Assembly: GCF_004664715.2 (NCBI RefSeq)
Contig: NC_051075.1
Coordinates: forward strand, 36,665,958-36,729,957
Length of the DNA stretch: 64,000 nt
Direction of reading: 5' to 3'
Source: Peromyscus leucopus
Lineage: Eukaryota; Chordata; Mammalia; Rodentia; Cricetidae
Below are positions 25,601 to 64,000 of this stretch, one piece after another. How positions within the stretch are numbered: the stretch's first letter is position 1; each line of letters begins with the position of its first letter. The translations under genes were made by a program, and so were the position numbers. Under the pieces are notes generated by a model, which was given only the letters and a program-made list of their open reading frames with translations, had not been told where the DNA came from and searched no databases.

Positions 25601-28600
25601 AAAATACAGAAAAATTTGTTGGCCACTTAGGAGCCAATTACAATATTTTATTTAAAAGAAGTACATTTTTTAATTTTTTGAAGCAATGTCAGGATTTAAC
25701 GAAGATATTTTAATACTGACTTTAAGAGTAAGGATTATGAAAAACTAAGAAGCTCAGTGCTGGGCTTTACTCCTAGTGATTAGTAGCAGAAGCAAGTGGA
25801 TCTTTGTGAGTTCCAGGACAGCCAAGGCTACATAGAGAGTAAGAAAGGACAGACACACTTGAAAACATGGGTGCAGGCTTTTCATATTTAAAATTATTTA
25901 ATTCATAAGATCAGTTTACTGTTACCTCAAATAAGATTATCCTCTTCAGTGCTTATATATAAGTAAATATTGTAATTACAAAGTAAAGATTATTAGGTGG
26001 TCCAAAGAGGGGGACAAAATCTGAGATAAGTTTCAAATTCTCTTTGATTATATTACAAACAGTATTTGAATTTGCAAGTGAACCAATGAATTAGAAGAAT
26101 TTTACAGTTAGAACAATTTGCCTTTCTATTACTTGAAGATCCAGAATCTTACAATCTGTATATTATTATTGAAGCACCCCACTAAAAGCATTTCTAAGCC
26201 AGGTGGTGGTGCACGCCTTTAATCCTAGTGCTCTTTAGGCAGAGGCAGGTGTGTTTCTGAGTTTGAGGCCAGTATGATCTACAGCGTGAGTTCCAGGACA
26301 ACCAGAGCTACACAAAGAAACCCTGTCTCAAAACAAAACAAAAACACAAAAGGAAAGAAAAAAAAAGAAAAGCAACTGTAGCTGGGCATGGTGACGCAGG
26401 CCTTTTATTTATTTATCCATCCATCCATCCATCCATTTATTGTTTTTTGTTTTTTCAAGACAGGGTTTCTCTGTGTAGTTTTGGTGCCTGTCCTGGAACT
26501 CGATCTGTAGACCAGGCTGGCCTCGAACTGCCTCCCAAGTGCTGGGATTAAAGGCGTGCGACACCACCGCCCGGGGACACAGACCTTTAATCCCAGCATT
26601 TTGGAGGCAAAAGCAAGTCGATCTGTGTGTTCAAGGCCAGCCTGGTCTACACAGTTGCAAGACAGCAAGGGCTATGTACTGAGACGCACACTTTATCTAT
26701 CAAATGGTCCTAAGGACAACTAAAACAAACGGAGAGACATTTTCTGTGTAATTTACAGCACCCACCAGAGGGCAACCTCGCTGAAATTAAACAGCTTCAT
26801 AGGGCCAAATGGGATGTAGGGAAGGAGACTAAGGCCTTGGAGTAGGATAGGCGAGTGCTCTACCACTGAGTTTAATCTCCAACCCCAGCATAGGACGTAA
26901 ATTATTTCCTTCCCGGAAGTATTTTATCATTACCTGCACAGATTTCTAGACTCGGAAGAAAGTGATTTCCTAAATTAAAATATGATCACTTTAGAGTGCT
27001 TTTTTGACATAAATACTTTTGAGAACGACTTGAGTTATAGCCCTTTTCAGGAAAGACAGAACCCTCAATTTTTTGCATGCAGTACAGGAAATCATTAAAA
27101 TCCAGTCTCTTCAAGTCAGTCGGTGGACCCAAGAAAACGGCTGCATTACGGACAACCCTGAAGACACGAAGCGCATCCTTCGGATATGTACAAACTTCGC
27201 TTTGAGAACGCACTTACCACGCACTATCTTTCACAATATGAACAGAGAAAACATTTGGTTAGGTGCCGGTAACACAACATTTTTAAAGTAAGATGGAGTA
27301 TTTCAAATAGTGAAAACGGTTACCTCCAAAGACTCACTGTCCAAGCCACAGTACCATTCTCGCCAATGTCCGCGGCTCTCTGGAGATTTGGCCAGTACGA
27401 TCACTGCATTGTTTAAAGAAATGCTAATCTCGGGTTCTTTGGTACTCAACTTCTTCTCCGGAGCAAACTGCAACGTGAAGGAGTAAGCTGAGTCTTGTGC
27501 GGAGAAGCACAATTTGTAGCGGAGGGGACTCAGGTCCCCGTGAAGGCTTTGCGGCTGAATCCGAGGCACCTGAATGAGCAAAGTCAAGGAGTCTTCGTCC
27601 TGATGACACCGCAAAGGAGGGCACACAGGTTCGATGCTCTCGGTCCCCGGGCCACCCATGGCTGAGCCCGAGGCGTCGTGGCGAGTCCCCTCCTGCTCCT
27701 CACACGTCTGGGCACTGAGGTCTCCGCACAGTCCCGGTCTTGCCGCGGGGGACTCGGTGTCGCAGCCCGGGAACGCAGTGCAAGGGAGGCTTCGGTCCCC
27801 AGGAGGAGGAGGCTCTTCCCCGAGGCCTAGGGACGCCACCGAGTCCCCACCGAAGTCTCGCTCCGGCTCGGGAACGAGCTCCCCTTCAGCGTCCGCAGCC
27901 CCGAAGCCCGGGGCTCCCGCTCCGCTCCCGTCCCCGAGGTCAGCTCCGGTCGCCTCCGCCGTCCCTTCCCGCGCCGCAGCCAGCTCGCCCTCGGAAGCGC
28001 GGGGTGAGCCGTCAGTTCCGGTCCCGGCCGCGGACTCTTCCGGCGTCGCGGCGAGGTCCCGGCGCGCGATCGACAGCGCCACCGGCAGCGTGACGACCAG
28101 CTGCCGCCGCGCCTTGTTGAACTGCGCCTTGCCGCGGCCGTCGTCCACCGGGTAGGGCAGCGAGAGCCGCAGCCGGTAGTCGGGGCTCCTGGAGTCGAGG
28201 CACAGCAGCTTCCCCTTCACCTCCAGGTCCGCCCTCTCGGCCGAGCGCAGCAGCGGCAGCTCGATGGTGACCACCAGCTCGTGCGGCACGGGGCTCGGGG
28301 CGGCGTCGCGCGAGCAGCGGTAATCCTGGAGGTCCACGTGGTGGCGCTGCACCACGGTGCAGCGGGGCTCGGTGGGCTCGGGGGGCTCCGGCCGCTGCTC
28401 GGCCTGGGGATCCCGGGTCGCCGGCGTGCGAGCCGTGCTCTCCGCCGCCGCCGGGTAGGGGTACGGGTACGGCAGGTCCGGGAAGAGCCCGGGCGGCTCC
28501 TCCTCGGGCCGGGCAGGGACGCCCCCGGGAAGGGGAGTGCGCAGCACCGCGGCCTCGGGCACCCCCTTGTACTTGATCTTGAGGATCTTGGCGTTCCTGC

Positions 28601-29144
28601 GGTCCAGCCTGACGCCGAACTGCTGCTCCACCGCCTCCAGGGCCGTGGCGTCCAGCATTTCGCGGAATCGCTCGTGGCTCCGGGCCAGCGCTAGCGCGTC
28701 CGGATGGAAGACCACGTCGTAGACGGTGTAGCGGGAGCCGTTGCGCCCCACATACTTGCGGCCGGGCGCCAGGCTGTAGGGCAGGGACCAGTGGCTGCCA
28801 GCCGCCGCGCCGCTGCCGCGCCCGGCGCTCGGCCGGCTGCTGGGCGAGCCGACCAGCGGGTTGCTGCACACGTTCACGAAGCAGCGGTGCTCCCCGTCCA
28901 GGCTGGTACGCAGCACGTGGCCCGGCTCCGGGTGCACGAACCGCACCTCCACCCCGCGCTCCCGCTCCAGCGCTGTGATCTCCTCCTCGTAGCGCCTCCG
29001 GTTCTCAGGGTCGGTGATCTCCGAGGCATACTCGGAGAACATTCGGCGGAACTCTGGGTCCTGAAAGGCGGAGGTGAGCCGCTGCACCTCCTCTCCGCTC
29101 AGATCCAAGTCCTCCAGCGCTGAGGAGGCCGCCGCCTTGGCCAT
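21879..29144 (-). CDS. DNAAF2: DNAAF2 (kintoun, dynein axonemal assembly factor 2), complete
   Basis: Cytoplasmic co-chaperone (with HSP70/HSP90) needed to preassemble outer and inner dynein arms before transport into cilia; human loss causes primary ciliary dyskinesia CILD10. Three coding exons on the minus strand: 29144-27324 (codons 1-607), 24921-24778 (48 codons) and 22385-21879 (168 codons plus stop), all GT-AG and in frame, 823 aa in total against 837 in human. The N-terminal half carries the PIH1 domain (for example VEQQFGVRLDRRNAKILKIK). A Pro/Ala/Glu-rich linker follows, then a CS/p23-like region. Exon 1 is very GC-rich and probably part of the CpG island. No frameshift or internal stop was found. 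It lies tandem with, and downstream of, POLE2. Confidence 0.96.
22386..24777 (-). other. DNAAF2: DNAAF2 intron 2
   Basis: Contains a long (GT)n tract (22607-22663), B1 and B2-type SINEs at about 22775-22860, 22895-23050, 23085-23205 and 23210-23310, B2-type copies at about 23725-23925 and 24150-24290, and a sense B1 with long A-tail at about 24530-24694. The rest is AT-rich and unique. Confidence 0.6.
24778..24921 (-). CDS. DNAAF2: DNAAF2 exon 2
   Basis: Acceptor TTTCTACTGTAG; 48 codons from ERLFLDEENVNEFLEEV to KIQIHAK; donor GTAATA. Matches the human EERLFVSEENVN... segment. Confidence 0.93.
24922..27323 (-). other. DNAAF2: DNAAF2 intron 1
   Basis: B1 copies at about 25195-25330, 25460-25570, 26200-26340, 26450-26575 (antisense) and 26580-26690. 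The 3'-proximal 26700-27300 is free of SINEs. It holds a 75-codon open frame (26986-27213, minus) with no recognised homology, which I do not call as a gene. Confidence 0.6.
27324..29144 (-). CDS. DNAAF2: DNAAF2 exon 1
   Basis: ATG at 29144 (MAKAAASSALEDLDLSGEEV); ends SESLE at donor GTAACC (27323-27322), phase 0. Reading through the donor would add six codons and a stop, so the spliced form is the real one. Confidence 0.95.
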
Positions 29145-29300
29145 GGTGCCTCACTCCGCCCCTCACCAGAGCCCGGTGAAGGATCAGCCCGAACCTAAGA
29201 TGCGCTTTGGGAACTAGCAGAAGTGATCAGCCTAGGAAGGTAACCGTTGGCTAGCTGGGCAGCGCGTGCTTTGTTGCCATAGTAACACCTTGGAGGCGGG
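29145..29300 (-). promoter_or_regulatory. DNAAF2: DNAAF2 promoter region
   Basis: GC-rich, SINE-free sequence directly upstream of the ATG with no TATA box, containing the X-box at 29273-29286 and GGAGGCGGGCC just upstream of it. The transcription start is not determinable here. Confidence 0.6.
29273..29286. promoter_or_regulatory. DNAAF2: RFX X-box upstream of DNAAF2
   Basis: GTTGCCATAGTAAC is a full two-half-site RFX motif, 129 bp upstream of the DNAAF2 ATG. RFX2/RFX3 (with FOXJ1) are known to drive motile-cilium genes through such sites, so this is a likely functional element. Confidence 0.75.
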
Positions 29301-36004
<6,704 letters not shown>

Positions 36005-36095
36005 TCTTAAGGTTTACCATAAGTTTATTACAATTTAATGTACAAATTACACAAGATAAAAATAAGAAAATTCATTTCATTTATTCTCACGACTC
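36005..36095 (-). terminator. POLE2: POLE2 3'UTR and poly(A) signals
   Basis: AATAAA on the minus strand at 36080-36085, 11 nt after the stop, and at 36024-36029. The second is the more plausible signal and gives a 3'UTR of about 90 nt. The end point is inferred. Confidence 0.6.
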
Positions 36096-62801
<26,706 letters not shown>

Positions 62802-64000
62802 CTGAGAAAGGAAGTTCAAAGTCCAAATTTCAAACAGGGATGGAGACTCAGGGAAGGCAGCACCCACCTAGAAGCCTAGCACTTGGGAATCGGAAGCAAG
62901 AAGAGCAGGAGTTCAAGGCTATTCTGGACCACATAGGGAATCTGAGACCCTGGCTATAGTAGCACACAGCAGTAATCAGAGCTCGCTCACACACACACAC
63001 ACACACACACCAACCCTCAATATACTCATTTCTTATTGATGGTAGAGCAACTTTGAATATCAGCCCAAGAAGACAGCTAAAACAGTTTAGAAAACAACAC
63101 AAACTCAGGCCTGATCAGAAAGTGAGTATCCTTGATCACTCTGTTTTCAGGCAAAATACCATATGCCATTAGATATTAATATATGATTAGGAGGTGTGGC
63201 TTTGTTGAAGTGGGTACAGCCTTGTTGGAGGAAGTGTGTCACCGTGGGGGCGGGCTTTGAGGTTTCCTATGCTCAGGATACCACCCAGTGAGTCAGTTGA
63301 CTTCCTGTTGCCTGAAAGATGTAGGACTCTCAGCTATTCCTCCAGCACCACATCTGCCTGCATGACGCCATTCTCCCTACCATGATGATAATGGACTGAA
63401 CCTCTGAAACTGTAAGAAAGCCCTCTCAATTACATGTTTTCCTCATAAGAGTTGCTGTGGACATGGTGTCTCTTCACAGCAACAGAAACCTTAACTAAGA
63501 CATAGAGTGTGTTTAAAATCCTGCCTTTAGAAGCGAAGAGAGAACAAATTCTCTCCTGTATTAAGTAGAAAGAGATGAGAGGGTAAAATTCCTAACCTGT
63601 GGGCAGTAGAAACCTTGGAGCATCTCTCCTTTTTCAGCTGGTGTCTCTGGTAGCCATTGAAGTATTTAACCCAACAGACCAGGAAAGTTAGGCCTTCTCA
63701 CTTTTCTCTTTTTCCCCCCAAACATTTAGGAGTATCTAACTTAATAAGACACAGTCACAGGTGTGCCGAGAGAAATAAGTGACCATTAAGGATCAGATCA
63801 GTGACGTGATTCAGTAGATAAAGACACTTGCCACAGAACTCTGATGACATGAGATCCACATGGTAGGACAGAACCCACTCCAAAGTTGCCCTCTGACCTC
63901 CACATACGTACTGTGGCATAGGTGCCCGCACACACATGCAAAGTAATAATAATAATAATAATGTAATTCTTTAAAGGACAAGATCAAATTCTTGTTTTGT
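62802..64000 (-). other. POLE2: POLE2 intron 2 (partial) to window end
   Basis: B1-like about 62845-62950, (CA)n 62990-63011, dispersed repeat 63188-63504, then unlabelled sequence 63505-63770, a B4/B2-type SINE about 63775-63945 and (AAT)n 63946-63961. I searched for POLE2 exon 2 and did not find it. Confidence 0.6.
63188..63504 (+). mobile_element. Dispersed rodent repeat, 3' portion
   Basis: Runs from GATTAGGAGGTGTGGC through CCATGATGATAATGGACTGA to AACAGAAACCTTAACTAAGA. This is the family seen in antisense at about 3267-3440 and as a 5' piece at 55248-55366. Confidence 0.6.

Noticed and set aside
27634..29123. Long plus-strand and alternate minus-strand frames over DNAAF2 exon 1
   Set aside because: Shadows of the GC-rich exon. 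The 607-codon DNAAF2 frame explains the sequence.
63590..63700. Candidate POLE2 exon 2 (minus strand frame with KYFNGYQRHQ)
   Set aside because: A superficial likeness to KYLTEALQS only. The following residues do not match and the phase does not join to exon 3.

Overview
This window is mammalian genomic DNA from a rodent. It has spliced genes with GT-AG introns, a CpG-rich shared promoter, and a very dense load of rodent SINEs (B1, B2, ID/B4), L1 fragments, LTR-like repeats and long microsatellites. The young B1 copies carry the GCGCAAAGCTACACAGAGAAACC variant seen in cricetid rodents (deer mice, voles, hamsters), so a cricetid is likely; the genus cannot be fixed from sequence alone. Gene content and order match human 14q21.3: LRR1, RPL36AL, MGAT2, DNAAF2, POLE2.

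Layout: (1) 1-8160, LRR1 on +, exons 2-4; exon 1 lies left of the window. (2) 8160-13780, repeat-filled spacer. (3) 13780-15292, RPL36AL on -, with an intact 106-aa coding exon and a 5'UTR exon, divergent from (4) MGAT2 on + (CDS 15933-17267, single coding exon) across a GC/CCAAT-box promoter. (5) 18-21.8 kb, convergent spacer. (6) 21879-29144, DNAAF2 on -, all three coding exons (823 aa), with a perfect RFX X-box 129 bp upstream of the ATG. (7) 29.3-36.0 kb, repeats. (8) 36.0-62.8 kb, POLE2 on -, 17 coding exons that join in frame for 470 complete codons and match residues 58-527 of the human protein; its first two coding exons lie right of the window.

Functional themes: LRR1 (CUL2 adaptor that unloads the CMG helicase at replication termination) and POLE2 (B-subunit of the CMG-bound polymerase epsilon) act on the same replisome. 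MGAT2 is a Golgi N-glycan enzyme, RPL36AL a ribosomal protein, and DNAAF2 a dynein-arm assembly factor.

No prokaryote-like system, CRISPR array or novel gene cluster is present. The most noteworthy observations are an apparent U12-type AT-AC intron in POLE2 (intron 8) with a B1 inserted about 30 nt inside its 5' splice site; two perfect RFX X-boxes, one at DNAAF2 and one in LRR1 intron 1; a 27-G run between duplicated segments just upstream of POLE2 exon 14; four short uORFs before MGAT2; and a dispersed LTR-like element with a 13-bp target duplication and A-tail. Exon borders of LRR1, DNAAF2 and POLE2 were read from splice sites and confirmed by codon arithmetic; repeat borders are approximate unless target-site duplications are given.
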